Assembly: GCA_009760885.1 (NCBI GenBank)
Contig: CM019701.1
Location: 16,621,975 to 16,685,974, forward strand
Length of the DNA stretch: 64,000 bases
Direction: 5' to 3'
Origin: Achatina immaculata
Lineage: Eukaryota > Mollusca > Gastropoda > Stylommatophora > Achatinidae
Below, piece by piece: positions 19,706-31,890 of this stretch. Both the position numbers and the translations under genes were made by a program. The notes below the pieces were generated by a model. It worked only from the letters and a program-made list of their open reading frames with translations, was not told the DNA's origin and made no database searches. Each line of letters opens with the position of its first letter. Position 1 is the first letter of the stretch.

Positions 19706-21580
19706 ATTATACCATCAATAAGATTTTAACAGTTTGTGGCTGAAAAAGAAACAAAACTGCTATGTTTAGAGATTTCTCATAAACTTCTCAGATGTACTTA
19801 TTGTGTAAAGTCTGTCATGAAATAAAAACCCCTATAATCTTCTTTCACATCACAGTAAGTTTGTAATTCTGTAACTAGTTATGATCATATAAATTAGAAA
19901 TAAGTAGTCTTTAAAGAACTTGCTGAAGTTCTTGTACTCAAAGCAGGCAGCAATAATATACACATTCATACTTCATTTAGTAAAACATTTTTCATGTCAG
20001 CCAAACAGGAAATACTTACTGAGCTAACACTGAAGAAAATGTGTAGTTTAACAGTTGTCCACCCAAATCTCAAAGAACAACAATAATCACAGATTTCTGG
20101 TCAATATTATAAAGAGAAAAGACAAAAGTAGCACACATAGTTTATTTTTAGTCTATTGAATCATTACTAGAACTGCATTTCTCTGTTCTCATAGCTTCCA
20201 CTTTCACAGGATTCTGTACCAATCTCAGGTTTGTGAATTTCACATTGTCCTTTCACATCCTTCTTTCGTAATGCTGGAACATTTCTGTTTTCAGAAAACA
20301 GTTCATGTGTACATGTATTTAATCTGGCCTCTTCCCTCTGGTAGCTCCATGTTATTCTCAGATCAGTGTGACAGATGGAATAGTTAATTATGCAGTATAC
20401 ATTATACAGAAACAAATATTGCACAATTAATAAATATCTTCATTAGTTATTGGTATTTGCAACACTAAATTAAAAATATGAATATTTAAATAAGTCCTTG
20501 CATTGTATATAAAAACAGCACAGAGCAGACTATATTGAAGTAAATATGGTTGAATGAGTGAATGACATTTGTACAATGATAATTTAAAATTTGCCATCCA
20601 GGAATGGCATACAACGCAGAAGGTAGCTAGCAACAAGGAAAGCAGAAAGCGACCATTTTATCACACACAGAAGCACAAAAAATGTTTCCTAGGTGCACTG
20701 GTCCTAAAACAAGTGTTTTTCTGGCCTGGTTAGAAATGGTTCAGTGGAAAGGAAGAAAGAAAGAAATAGAATGTTTTATTCCATGAAATCAGTTCTTCAA
20801 AGCACTCAGACCATGAAATCAAATCTTGAAGATGAAACAATTTTTTGAACATGTCATTTTCATGACTTTGTTGATGACTGGTAGAGCTGAAATAAATGAA
20901 GGGAAATTTCATTTTTCAGTTATTTTGGTTGCATATTTTTGGAAGCAGCAATTTCTGCTCAGACACCATGGCTGGCAAATCGTAGTATTCAAGCTGTCCC
21001 AGGATGTAGATTGTATAAAAGTAGACTACTGAAGAAAGTAGGCACTAACTCTGTTAAAGGGGAACATTCAGAAGTTGAGGACTGTACTTCTCATAGAGGG
21101 TATCGTTTTATATTCTTGTGTATGGCCAAGGAAGTGTTGGAAAAAATGACAGCTAAAATTGTCATCTTTTATCCCCATTACCATCACAATACTAGAAGGA
21201 TCCCATTACAAGAACAAAGTCACAAACTTGGATCACTCTATAGCATATGCTTCACTTCCTTAGAAAGTCTTCTGTTGGCATTTGTCCTTCGTGGAACTGC
21301 TCTCTTCATTGTAAGCTAAGCATGATCAAGTTAGACTAATCCTCCCAGCTTCAGTAGACAGCTACTGTAGTCCATTCTGTTATCTGGTAAAAATGTTGGG
21401 ATAATTATCTTTGTATTTGAGATGTCCTATCTTTCACGGTGTTTTCCAACTCAGCCCTGGCACATCTGAGCACATTTGCCTTCCATAGGTTTCATATCAC
21501 GGCTGGCAATGGTTTGTGCTGTTTTTGTGTATGCAGGTGTCCTGACCAGTGTTGTCAAGAGTGAAAATGGTTGTTAGAGG
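19706..21580. other. AT-rich region, weak exon candidates only
   Basis: Mostly single-copy-looking AT-rich DNA. One weak terminal-exon candidate is listed separately at 20167-20337. A plus-strand frame at 20939-21319 (126 codons) has no recognisable motifs. On the minus strand a short frame ends MKRAVPRRTNANRRL, SKEVKHML (stop near 21240); it could be a gene's C terminus but cannot be supported. Confidence 0.4.
20167..20337 (-). CDS. Candidate terminal exon of an unknown gene
   Basis: An acceptor-like AGCTACCAG is followed by 56 codons and a stop. The peptide starts REEARLNTCTHELF and ends ESCESGSYENREMQF. It is charged, of ordinary composition, and not repetitive. No family is recognised and no upstream exon was found. 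It could be chance; the AT-rich flank below it would suit a 3' UTR. Confidence 0.25.
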   Translation of the reverse strand, partial: REEARLNTCTHELFSENRNVPALRKKDVKGQCEIHKPEIGTESCESGSYENREMQF

Positions 21581-21582
21581 TA

Positions 21583-21720
21583 CCAGTAATCAGAGGATAA
21601 TGTGCCAGTAATCAGAGGATAATGTGCCAGTAATCAGAGGATAATGTACCAGTAATCAGAGGATAATGTGCCAGTAATCAGAGGATAATGTGCCAGTAAT
21701 CAGAGGATAATGTGCCACAG
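21583..21720. repeat. 22-bp minisatellite
   Basis: Six copies of a 22-bp unit (CCAGTAATCAGAGGATAATG). Confidence 0.95.
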
Positions 21721-21779
21721 CTGGTGAAGACACTTGCAACTGTAACTCAGAGCACTGATCTTTTGATACAGACTGCCAT

Positions 21780-21905
21780 GACAGTTACATACATTTTTAT
21801 GATAGTTACACAGATTTCTAGGATAGTTATATAAATTGCTAGGATAGTTACACAGATTTCTAGGATAGTTATATAAATTGCTAGGATAGTTACACAGATG
21901 CTATG
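21780..21905. repeat. Short tandem repeats, alternating 21-bp units
   Basis: Alternating GATAGTTACACAGATTTCTA and GATAGTTATATAAATTGCTA units. Confidence 0.85.
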
Positions 21906-22174
21906 ACACATTATTCTGGACAACAAAGTGTTGCTTTTTGTCTCATAAAACCTGTTTCATTGGAAGTAAAGAAAGCCATATCAACCCTAGTTCTAACCTG
22001 ACATAATATCTGTGCAAAGATCTTCATCAGGACATCAGCAGCCAAGAGCTTGAAGTTCACCATTATAAGATCATACCACAGCAAGAAAAATATCCAAGCC
22101 CGACACCTTTCTGAGATTTATCATCATAAGACGGTGATTCATGAGGTTACATTTTGTCATGTGTTTACCATACT

Positions 22175-22864
22175 CTATCTTAATGCAAAGAAAACTAAAG
22201 TGATGACAACTGACAAAACAAACAAGGCAACTGAAATATGTATCAATGAGGAAAAACTGGAAGAAGTGGAGAGTTTTGAATATCTTGGATCACTACTAAC
22301 TAATAATGGAGATACAATGAGGGAAATTAAAAGGAGGACATCTATTGCTCTTCAGAAAGTAAAACAAACAAAGAATCTGTGGAGAGGAGCAGACAGAACC
22401 ACAAAAATAAGATTTTTAAGGGCATGCATCTTTCCCATCGCAACATATGCCTGTGAGACCTGGACACTTAACAAAACAGCTGAGAAACACATAAATGCCT
22501 TTGAATGTAAATGCTACAGAAGAGTTCTCCACATATCGTGGGCACAAAAAAGAACAAATATATCTATACTACAAGAGCTTAATATTGAAGAAGGCTGGCT
22601 AGTAAAGAGGATTAAAGAGAGAAAACTTAAATATTTTGGCCACATTAAACGTCATGATAATTTAGAGAAGACCGTATTGGAAGGATACATAATGGGAAAA
22701 AGAAAAAGAGGAAGACCGAAACGAAGATGGCTGCAAGACATCGTTGATGATCTGGAAATGGATGCAGCAGCAGCAGGCCATCTTGCTCACAACCGAGAGG
22801 CCTACAGGAGTGCTGTTTGGGAGGCAAAGTTCCGCAAGGGACATGCAAAGGAATGAAAATGAAA
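22175..22864 (+). mobile_element. 5'-truncated RTE-like LINE with 10-bp TSD
   Basis: Flanked by TTACCATACT at 22165-22174 and 22865-22874. The open frame runs without a stop to 22856: LNAKKTKVMTTDK, FEYLGSLLTNNGDTM, FPIATYACETWTLNK, ECKCYRRVLHISW, KLKYFGHIKRH and GKRKRGRPKRRWLQDI. These are the RT thumb, the Y..E.W.L motif and the basic C-terminal region. The palm with YADD is missing. Other copies of this family: 7406-7631 and 48856-49535. The 268-codon frame starting at 22050 includes flanking DNA before 22175. Confidence 0.9.
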
Positions 22865-22874
22865 TTACCATACT

Positions 22875-23750
22875 AGCTTATTACTAACATCAAGTCCTTT
22901 ATTGATAAAGTGGTGTGCTGTTATGCATTGGCAGCTATGCTTTTTTTCTTTTGCATGATCCTTGCTATTTCTAATCAAATAACTTGCCCTTTTTGTTTTG
23001 TGCCACTGGATCAGACTATTTAGATATTTTCTCCTGGATCTCTATTGTTTCTCTTTCCTGAGTGTTCTTCATTGATTGTTAAATCACTGAAGTTTGTCTT
23101 CTCAGGCAATGACTGACAAACTTTGATTGTCATTTCTTTATGGTTTTAACCTTGAACCTAGCAGGAACTTCTTAAATGGATTTCTCAAAACTGTGCTGTA
23201 GTCTCATGGCTTTGTTCAATAGTCAGGAGCTCACAAGTGTAAACATAAGTGCTAAAAATAAACAGTGCGTCACCTTCCCAGTAAGACATTGTGATTGCAA
23301 AACGTGTCTGCAGTTTATGGGTGTTGTTTTGTATAGTGCAATTAATTAGTTTTTGATGTTCTGCAATTATTTGAGAACTTCATTGTTTTTCTGCTTTTAC
23401 AAGATGTGCATGTTTCATTCTTCTCCAAAACTATATTTCTGCAGATTCAGTTTTATATTCCTGCTGCTGTTCATTGTTCCAGCACATTCTGATACTTATT
23501 AGCAGCCAACTTGGCATTTACATGCTATTACAATGCAGAAGCTTGGGTAAAAAAGGAAACAAGTGAATTATTGAACAAAAGAGTGTACATTAAAAAAAAG
23601 GCAAATGGTAGCAAAAATGACTTAATATCAGGACTAAAAAACAAGAAATGGTCTCTGCTGTATGCTGCTTGATGATAATTTTGGAACAAAAAGTCTGGTT
23701 GATGCATTATGGGCCTGTTATACATTAAGATAGACCATTGCCCAGGCACT
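22875..23750. other. No gene recognised
   Basis: AT-rich, single-copy-looking DNA without long motifs. Confidence 0.5.
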
Positions 23751-23754
23751 GATT

Positions 23755-24240
23755 CTCTGAAACTTTTCTCTCATCTCTAATTCTGAAATTTTACTCTACC
23801 CTCTAACTCTCTGAAACTTTACTCTGCCCTCTAACTCTCTGAAACTTTACTTTACCCTCTAACTCTCTGAAACTTTACTCTACCCTCTAACTCTCTGAAA
23901 CTTTACCCTCTAACTCTCTGAAACTTGACTCTTTTCCTAAACTCTCTGAAACTTGACTCTTTTCTCTAACTCTCTGAAACTTTACTCTTATCTCTAACTC
24001 TCTGAAACTATACTCTATCCTCTAACTCTCTGAAACTTTACTCTACCCTCTAACTCTCTGAAACTTTACTCTACCCTCTAACTCTCTGAAACTTTACCCT
24101 CTAACTTTCTGAAAATTGACTCTTTTCCTAAACTCTCTGAAACTTGACTCTTTTCTCTAACTCTCTGAAACTTTACTCTTATCTCTAACTCTGAAACTTT
24201 ACTCTATCCTTTAACTCTCTGAAACTTGACTCTTTTCTCT
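23755..24240. repeat. ~28-bp minisatellite
   Basis: About 18 copies around CTCTAACTCTCTGAAACTTT plus ACTCTACC, with spacer variants (ACTCTTTTCTCT, ACCCT). A block of several units is repeated as a higher-order unit. Confidence 0.93.
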
Positions 24241-24560
24241 CCTGTGTCAAAGTTTTCTTAGATAAGCTAAGATCCTGTTCCATGCTGAATTTTGTACATG
24301 TTGGAGAATGACAGGAAATAAATAATCATAGAGAAATCAAGTTTAAATAAATTCCACAGGAAGTTGTAAGATGAATAGATAAGGGTTATCAGATGTGAAC
24401 AATCAAGATTTGTACCACTGTTTCAATACCACTAGCATCTAACAAACAACTACTAGGACATCTACAACCATTTCATTTTGTTGTCAAAAGATATATACTA
24501 GAAGATCCAAATGTTGTTAGCGAAAAATTATTGGGTAAAATATATATATGCTTTTGTTGT
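24241..24560. other. No gene recognised
   Basis: AT-rich DNA between two arrays; nothing supported. Confidence 0.5.
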
Positions 24561-24564
24561 GTGT

Positions 24565-24785
24565 AATTTTCCACATACATGATGTCTTCCACATTCATAT
24601 ATTCACATACAAAATATCTTCCACATGTATGATGTCTTCCACATTCATGATATCCTCCACATTCACAGTGTCTTCACATCCAAACTGTCTTCCCCATTTA
24701 GGATGTCCTCCATGCATATTGGTACAATGAGTGGTACAATGAGTGGTACAATGAGTGGTACAATGAGTGGTACAATGAGTTTATA
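24565..24785. repeat. Two short tandem arrays
   Basis: 24565-24680 repeats variants of CTTCCACATTCATGATGT. 24720-24780 is five copies of the 12-mer GGTACAATGAGT. Confidence 0.9.
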
Positions 24786-25340
24786 TGGAAACATGAACAT
24801 AATATTTGAGGGAAGTCGGAGTCTGGTTCAATCTTTCTGATTTAGACAATGGCTTGTACTCAAGAGCTTCAGAAATGAAGAGATAATATCATAACATATG
24901 CATAACATGTTGTCATCTATGCTACACAGGAAAACCAGTCATTTGTCTATACCAATCTGCTGTATTCAGATAGCAGAGCTGAAGCAGAAGATGTAGTCAT
25001 CCATGCTATACAGCCAAACATCTCATTTATTTATGCCAATTTGTTGTATTCAGGCAGCAGAGATGAAGAACATGTTGTCCCTTAAATTACCATCTCACAC
25101 CTCTCACAAGCATAAACTCTGGCATGACAAAAGTAGTGGAAGTTTTAAAAAATGAAGAAAAAAGATTTGATAAAGATTTTGTATGAAGTTTAGAGGGACC
25201 TACACACACACAAAAAGTGTTAAAAGTTATTATATTCAGGAACTGAGATTATTCAATCAATCAGTGCAAAGAAAAGTTTATGGAAGACATGTGGAGTCAC
25301 TGTGATAAAATGGAGTTCCTGGGCAGTTAATTTATTAAGG
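24786..25340. other. No gene recognised
   Basis: Contains two diverged ~115-bp copies (about 24885-24990 and 24990-25090; shared words TGTAGTCATC.ATGCTA and TGTATTCAG.CAGCAGAG). No coding signal. Confidence 0.5.
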
Positions 25341-25485
25341 GCTGGTCTAATGAGCAAAGAGTCTAAAGATCACAGGGTTGGTCTAATGAGCAAAGAGTCT
25401 AAAGATCACAGGGTTGGTCTAATGAGCAAAGAGTCTAAAGATCACAGGATTGGTCTTATGAGCAAAGAGTCTAAAGATCACACCA
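25341..25485. repeat. 36-bp minisatellite
   Basis: Four copies of a 36-bp unit (GGTCTAATGAGCAAAGAGTC plus TAAAGATCACAGGGTT). The 12-codon period keeps a frame open (LMSKESKDHRVG) but there is no other sign of a gene. Confidence 0.93.
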
Positions 25486-26640
25486 AGTTTCTGGGATATT
25501 TCTCAAGAAGAAATCAATATGTTAATGGTGTCTTGCCTTTCCTACATCTCTTAGATCTGTTGCCTGGGCTCTGAAAACTGAGACTCCACCAGAGACCTCA
25601 GTGTTCTATTTACAAGGTTCTCAGTGTTTTAAGGAAAAACAGATGTTTAAGTAAAACCAATTCTCATAAACATAAACCATTATACCTGGAAACGTTAAAA
25701 AGAAAGGGAAAAGCACAAAGTAAGGATCCTAGAGTGTTTGAGCAGACGGGTTCTGGAATCCTCGAATTCGATGGCAGATTAATGCACACTCCATTATATA
25801 ATAACATGAAAGTAACTGGGTGTTATAAAACAAGTAACAATAACCAGTTTAACAGTTACCTTGAAGTATAAACAATGCAGTTATTTATAATGGTAGTTAA
25901 TAAAAATTAAATTCACAATTCTATGCTGATTTGTGAAAGTGTCATAGATGAATGAATCTTCTTTCTAAAATTCAACTTAAACCAAGATTAAAAAAAAAAA
26001 CTCAGTAGAGGTTATGTTTTTACTCTGACATTTAAAAAAAATTAATAAATACCATAAGAAATATTTATTTCTTTATAAAAATGTTTTTTTCAAATGTACA
26101 CGACTTTAACAAATCAGTATGTGGTGACTTGCTGACTGGCCCAGACTGGACTTATGAAATGGTCTGCAGATCTGACAATGTTGAGAACCACTCATCTGAC
26201 AGCCTCAGACTGGACTTATGAAATGGTCTGCAGATCTGACAATGTTGAGAACCACTCATCTGAGTGAGACCACAGAAGAGTCTGTGATGGACTGAGCTGT
26301 GTTACATCTTCTTTGATTGACAAGGATGGACAATGTGGCTCAACATGGCCTATTTGTTCAACTATTTCATTTCAGCCTGTACTACAGTGAAGCAGTGCAC
26401 CTATTGCTACAAATTATCTATGTATGAGTAGAGTATACAAAAATTCTTACACATAATTTTAAACATAACCACGATGAAGGGTTGTAACTGCAGCTGTTTT
26501 TCTTGTCAAATGCAAAATTTAATAAAGTGAACAGTGCTAGTCATGTGTAACATTCAACATCGTAAAGGCAGAACTGAATTTCACATCTTAAATAAAAATC
26601 TGAAACATTGGCAGAGCCAGAATTCATGCAAGACATGGCT
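25486..26640. other. No gene recognised; one local duplication
   Basis: AT-rich. At 26145-26262 a ~60-bp segment (CAGACTGGACTTATGAAATG...AACCACTCATCTGA) is tandemly duplicated. Confidence 0.6.
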
Positions 26641-26656
26641 TCTAAAGAAGGAGGGG

Positions 26657-26850
26657 TTATGTGCTAATGGCTATAATATTATTGGCTGAAGGTGCTGATG
26701 GTGAATTGCTATTTGTCGGGGTTCCAGCTAGAGATCGTTGTTCAGTATTTTGATTGGCTGTCGCAGAAGAGGTGGAGTTTAAGCTTGGCAGTGGAAGCGT
26801 TGTAACAATTGGTTCTATGACAGCTCCATCCGATGAGCTTGTTGGAAAGC
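26657..26850 (-). CDS. Candidate terminal exon, Ser/Thr/Asn-rich C terminus
   Basis: After an acceptor-like CATCATATTTGCAG (AG at 26852-26851) a frame of ~64 codons runs to TAA at 26659-26657. It reads FPTSSSDGAVIEPIVTTLPL, then SLNSTSSATANQNTEQRS and ends SAPSANNIIAIST. Low-complexity Ser/Asn/Thr composition is common in disordered C termini. The product is not recognised and upstream exons on this strand (to higher coordinates) were not found. An unrelated plus-strand frame overlaps. Confidence 0.35.
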
Positions 26851-26859
26851 CTGCAAATA

Positions 26860-27260
26860 TGATGAAGTCAGTCATAAACACATATTCCCTCATTCATCCA
26901 CTAGTTAAACAAAAACAGCAAGTTTCTACTCAGTTTTGCTATAGTCCAACATTTATGGGAGTTGTGCAGATCCTCATCCAGAGGGGTTAGGTTTAAATGT
27001 TTATTCCCTCTTTATTTACAGTTTCTTTCTGTATTTCTTGTAATTTCTCTCTTTCTCATGAAACAAAGAACACGATAAGTTATCTACTAATTGTATACAT
27101 TATGTTAGGATAAAATGTAACAGACTGTGATAGTGTGATGGTCTGAACATCACAAAGACTGATAAGGTGATGATTTAAATGTGAAAAGGGTTATAACAGT
27201 GTCAGGGTTAAAGCTGACAATAGCTGTGACATTCTGAGAGTTTAAATGTGACAGATAGCA
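26860..27260. other. No gene recognised
   Basis: Single-copy-looking DNA just before the 27-kb array; would be an intron if the exon at 26657-26850 is real. Confidence 0.4.
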
Positions 27261-27264
27261 TTTA

Positions 27265-28667
27265 AGTGAGTTCAAACAGTTAACAAACAAGCCAGGCCCC
27301 TCCCTTCCACCTTCCGTTCAAACAGTTAACAGACAAGCCAGGCCCACCTTCCGTTCAAACAGTTAACAGACAAGCCAGGCCCCTCCCTTCCACCTTCCGT
27401 TCAAACAGTTAACAAACAAGCCAGGCCCCTCCCTTCCACCTTCCGTTCAAACAGTTAACAGACAAGCCAGGGTCCTCCTTCCAACCTTCCGTTCAAACAG
27501 TTAACAGACAAGCTAGGCTCCTCCTTCCAACCTTCCGTTCAAACAGTTAACAGACAAGCTAGGCTCCTCCTTCCAACCTTCCGTTCAAACAGTTAACAGA
27601 CAAGCCAGGCCCCTCCTTCCAAACTCCCGTTCAAACAGTTAACAGACAAGCTAGGCCCCTCTCTCCCACCTTCCGTTCAAACAGTTAACAGACAAGCCAG
27701 GCCCCTCCCTCCCACCTTCCGTTAAAACAGTTAACAGACAAGCCGAGCCCCTCCCTCCCACCTTCCGTTCAAACAGTTAAAAGACAAGCCAAGCCCCTCC
27801 CTCCCACCTCAGTTTCAAAAACACTTAACAGACAAGCCAGGCCCCTCCCTCCCACCTTTCGTTCAAACAGTTAACAGACAAGCCGGGCCCCTCCCTCCCA
27901 CCTTTCGTTCAAACAGTTAACAGACAAGCCAAGCCCCTCCCTCCCACCTCAGTTTCAAAAACAGTTAACAGACAAACCGGGCCCCTCCCTCCCACCTTTC
28001 GTTCAAACATTTAACAGACAAGTCAAGTTTCTCTCTCCCACCTCACGTTCAAACAGTTAACAGACAAGCCAAGTTCCTCTAATCCACCTCACGTTCAAAC
28101 ATTTAACAGACAAGTCAAGTTCCTCTCTCCCACCTCACGTTCAAACAGTTAACAGACAAGTCAAGTTCCTCTAATCCACCTCAGGTTCAAACATTTAACA
28201 GACAAGTCAAGTTCCTCTCTCCCACCTCACGTTCAAACATTTAACAGACAAGTCAAGTTCCTCTCTCCCACCTCACGTTCAAACAGTTAACAGACAAGTC
28301 AAGTTCCTCTAATCCACCTCATGTTCAAACATTTAACAGACAAGTCAAGTTCCTCTCTCCCACCTCACGTTCAAACATTTAACAGACAAGTCAAGTTCCT
28401 CTCTCCCACCTCACGTTCAAACAGTTAACAGACAAGTCAAGTTCCTCTAATCCACCTCATGTTCAAACATTTAACAGACAAGTCAAGTTCCTCTCTCCCA
28501 CCTCACGTTCAAACATTTAACAGACAAGTCAAGTTCCTCTAATCCACCTCATGTTCAAACATTTAACAGACAAGTCAAGTTCCTCTCTCCCACCTCACGT
28601 TCAAACATTTAACAGACAAGTCAAGTTCCTCTAATCCACCACAGGTTCAAACAGTTAACAGACAGTC
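27265..28667. repeat. ~40-bp minisatellite, left part
   Basis: About 34 copies around GTTCAAACAGTTAACAGACA plus AGCCAGGCCCCTCCCTCCCACC. It grades from a GC-rich variant (AGGCCCCTCC) on the left to CAAGTTCCTCTCTCCCACCT on the right, where two unit types alternate. It is interrupted at 28667 by a LINE and resumes at 30191. Confidence 0.95.
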
Positions 28668-30190
28668 TCTAAACAGAAAGCAGGTAAGATCTTTGTAAAT
28701 GAAATACCCTTAAGGATGGACAACCAACCCACTTACTTAGGAGTGACTCTTGACTCAAAACTGACGTGGAAGCAACACATCAACAGTGCAGAAGCAAAAG
28801 CCAGAAGAAAACTAGCCATATTAAGAAAATTGAGTGGAACCACATGGGGAGCTAGTGAAAGAATCCTCAAGAATGTTTATCAGCAAAGTATTCTACCACA
28901 TTTAGAATATGGCTCAACATCTTGGTGCACAGCATCAAACACTACGCTGCATAATCTAGACAAGGTTCAAAATCAGTCACTACGGATTATCACAGGTGCC
29001 ATGAGGTCCACACCAATGGTAGAAATGCAGAAAATAGTTGGTGTTCAAGCGCTAAAGGAACGTAGAGACACAAAGGTCATGACCATGGGAGAAAAATTCC
29101 TTAGCTCTGTAAGCCATCCCCTGAAGGAGAGATTCAATAACTTGGCATTAGGACGGCTTAAAAGAAGCAGCTTCATTCATCAGGCCAAGCGTATGCGTAA
29201 GCTGATACCTGACCTTCCAACTGTAGTCGCTCCATTATCATCTGTACCAGAGCATACACCATGGAAAGAAGCAGATTATACACAAATATCTATTCAGACT
29301 GAAGTGAAAGTTGTGCAGAATGGTGAGATGCAGAGCAGTCTTGTAAGATCAACAGCCACACTTAGTGTTCTAGATGACAAATATCCATGTGACACCTGGA
29401 TACGTGTGTATACAGATGGATCTGCACATAATGCCATAAAGAATGGAGGGGCAGGAGCATATATTGAATATCCAAACAACACCATTGACAAGATTTCCAT
29501 ACCCACTGGTAAATACTGCAACAACTTTGATGCAGAAGTTAGGGCAATTATTGCTGCAGTTGAAAAACTATCAGACTCCAGAATTGATACATGTCCTGTA
29601 GTAATTCTCATAGATGCAAGATCAGTACTGGAGGCTCTTCAGTGCAACAAACTACCAGACCTTAAGGATGCCTTGTCAAAAATTGGCTTACAACATGGAG
29701 TCACTTTGCAATGGATTCCCTCCCACTGGGATACCAGGCAATGAGAAAGCTGACCAACTGGCCAAAGAGGGCACTGAAATGGAACAACCAGACATACCAG
29801 TCACCTATAATCAGAAGAAAAGCATGATAAAAACCTACAGGATGCCACAAACACCACCACATGATGACTATCACATGCTAAACAGAAAGGAACAAGTCAC
29901 TATCTTCCGTCTCCGAACAGGACACAGCCGACTCCGAAGTCATATGTATACAAAGTTTAAGGTTGGTACTACTAATCTGTGTACATGTGCCCAGGTGCCC
30001 CAAACTGTGGAACATATCCTCCAGAACTGCATCAACTACGAGTCACTGAGAAATAATTACTGGCCCAGTGAAACCACTAAAGAAGATAAGCTCTATGGTT
30101 CCATACATGAATTACAAAAAACAGTGAAATTTATCCAAGAGACAGGACTGCAGATATAGACAGACAGTGCGAACGAAGAAGAAGAAGAAG
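28668..30190 (+). mobile_element. 5'-truncated RNase H LINE (I group) with 11-bp TSD
   Basis: Flanked by AACAGACAGTC at 28657-28667 and 30191-30201, which is minisatellite sequence, and ending in (GAA)n. It carries the RT thumb and RNase H domain of an I-group LINE followed by a terminal Cys-His motif. The RT palm is lost by 5' truncation. High frame integrity suggests recent activity of the family. Confidence 0.92.
28716..30159 (+). pseudogene. LINE thumb plus RNase H ORF with one frameshift
   Basis: Frame 1 (28716-29744) starts at the thumb: YLGVTLDSKLTWKQHI, LPHLEYGSTSW, LRIITGA. It enters RNase H at IRVYTDGSAH (first catalytic Asp), continues with NFDAEVRAIIAAVE (Glu) and VILIDARSVLEAL (Asp), and reaches LQWIPSH at 29727. 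There the frame shifts and the domain continues in another frame (to 30159) as GIPGNEKADQLAKEGTE, holding the final catalytic Asp. The end holds RLRTGHSRLRSHMYTKF and LCTCAQVPQTVEHILQNC. A small deletion at ~29730 explains the shift. Confidence 0.9.
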
Positions 30191-30300
30191 AACAGACAGT
30201 CAAGTGCCTCTCTCCCACCTCACGTTCAAACAGTTAACAGACAGTCAACTTCCTCTGTTTTACCCAATGTACAAACAGTAATAGAAAGCACTTCCATTGC
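30191..30300. repeat. ~40-bp minisatellite, right part
   Basis: AACAGACAGTCAAGTGCCTC and CCACCTCACGTTCAAACAGT continue the array at 27265-28667, then decay. Confidence 0.9.
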
Positions 30301-30900
30301 ACCCCTTGTAACAAACATTTAACAGACAAAATGCAGGCTCCCTTCTCTCACCCTAGTACAAACACTGACAGACAAACACTGTCACTCACAGTTAACAGAT
30401 ACTCATTTTCTTTTATCAGATTTGTGTCACAAGATCTCTGTGGTTTGTTGAGTGGAAGGTGGAGGGGAAGTTTAAAGGCGTGACAAGTCGAAAGAGTGAT
30501 ATAACAGAGTGAAAGATGCATCTATAATATTGTTAATTTCTATTATATTGGTATTCAAATACTGTCACACACAAACTTCTTGCACAAGTACTGGGAACTC
30601 CATTCGTCCGGAACGAGAATTATATGTTTATTTATACCAACTGTGTAGTAAAAATGAGTGTAGACTTTCCAACAGTTCAATAGAAAAGGCATAAACAACG
30701 GAGAACTCGTTCTTAAAGTGCATATCAACTGGATTACATGAACGTTAGTGGACAATCTCTCTCTCTCTCTTGCTCTCTCTCTCTCTCTCTCTCGTGAGCC
30801 TTCTGCGAAATACAAGTTGTTTCTTCTGTTCACTATGCACGATCTATTCTCTAGTTCTCCTAAGTATCTGCATATCAATCTATCTCGTAGTTTCATCACA
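30301..30900. other. No gene; (CT)n microsatellite
   Basis: A CT-rich microsatellite occupies 30755-30793 with one TG interruption. The rest shows degraded array words (AACAAACATTTAACAGACAA) and unremarkable DNA. Confidence 0.7.
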
Positions 30901-31890
30901 TCAGCGTGACTGATTCTAGGTCTCCCTGTCTGTTTCGCAGGGTTCACTTCAACTAAATTTATCTCTCTAAATCGCCTGCTATATCTGTCTGTTGCTGCTT
31001 GTCTGTTCCTGTCTGTACATCTCTCCGGGTCTCGATATACCTATCAAAGTCTCTGTTTAAATGTCCGAGTATCTTAGGTGTCCGAGTATCTTAGGTGTCC
31101 TAGTATCTTCGTCTTTGAGTATCTTGGCGTCGGAGTTTTAGCTCTTCGCCCGAGTCTGTGAGCGCACGTCTGTGCGTACCTCTGCGCGCACGTCTGTGCG
31201 TACCTCTGCGCGCACGTCTGTGCGTACCTCTGTGTGCGTATCTCTCCTGTCTCTCTCGGCCCCTCGTTTTGTCTTGAGTCCGGTTTGATGATCTGACCAT
31301 TCGGTATTTCTGCTCCGCCTCTATCTGGTCCACTGGTTTCGATATGCACACCGACTGGTTCCCGAGACATAACTGCCAGTGTCGTGTCGAATGTCCACCC
31401 TTTGTCCTTGACACTTTCTACCTGTACCTATTGGCTGATTACTAGTCCGGTTTCTATATTCGTCCTGTCCATTTCGCAGACTTTCCCAGACTATATAGTC
31501 AAACCAGGCAATAAGACTTGGTTTTTTCTTAAATCGTTCTAGCGCCCCTTTCCAGTTATCACACCTCGGGCAAGTTCTTCTCGAGCGCTTGGTGTCTGTA
31601 GGGTAATTAACTGTCTGTCTTCTTATTCTTAGCGTTCCGTTAGCCAGCTGTTCGTCGCTGCCTGTTTCTTCACTTGTAGGATAGTATTGCCAGATAGTAT
31701 TGCTGTTTATTGTACTTAAGACCGTCTTTTTCTAGCTTATCTCTTCCTCGGCGTCATTGTGTCTGTTCTTTATATTCGTCTGTTTCTCCTGTTTAAACTT
31801 GTCAGCGTCCAGTCGTAATGGTCTATCAGCAGTGTCGTGGGAATCGGTTTTTTACCTTTTCCCCTAAATTTCGGATCTAACTGTTCTGTT
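30901..31890. other. Pyrimidine-skewed, CpG-containing tract
   Basis: The plus strand is strongly T/C-rich for about 1 kb and contains many CpGs (TCTGCGCGCACGTCTGTGCG near 31180), unlike the AT-rich, CpG-poor surroundings. A 24-bp repeat (TGTGCGTACCTCTGCGCGCA) occurs three times at 31165-31235, and GAGTATCTTAGGTGTC repeats at 31066-31110. No exon is recognised. A promoter or transposon untranslated region is possible. Confidence 0.4.

Noticed and set aside
20939..21319. 126-codon plus-strand frame
   Set aside because: No motif, ordinary AT-rich context, no splice or start context; not distinguishable from chance.
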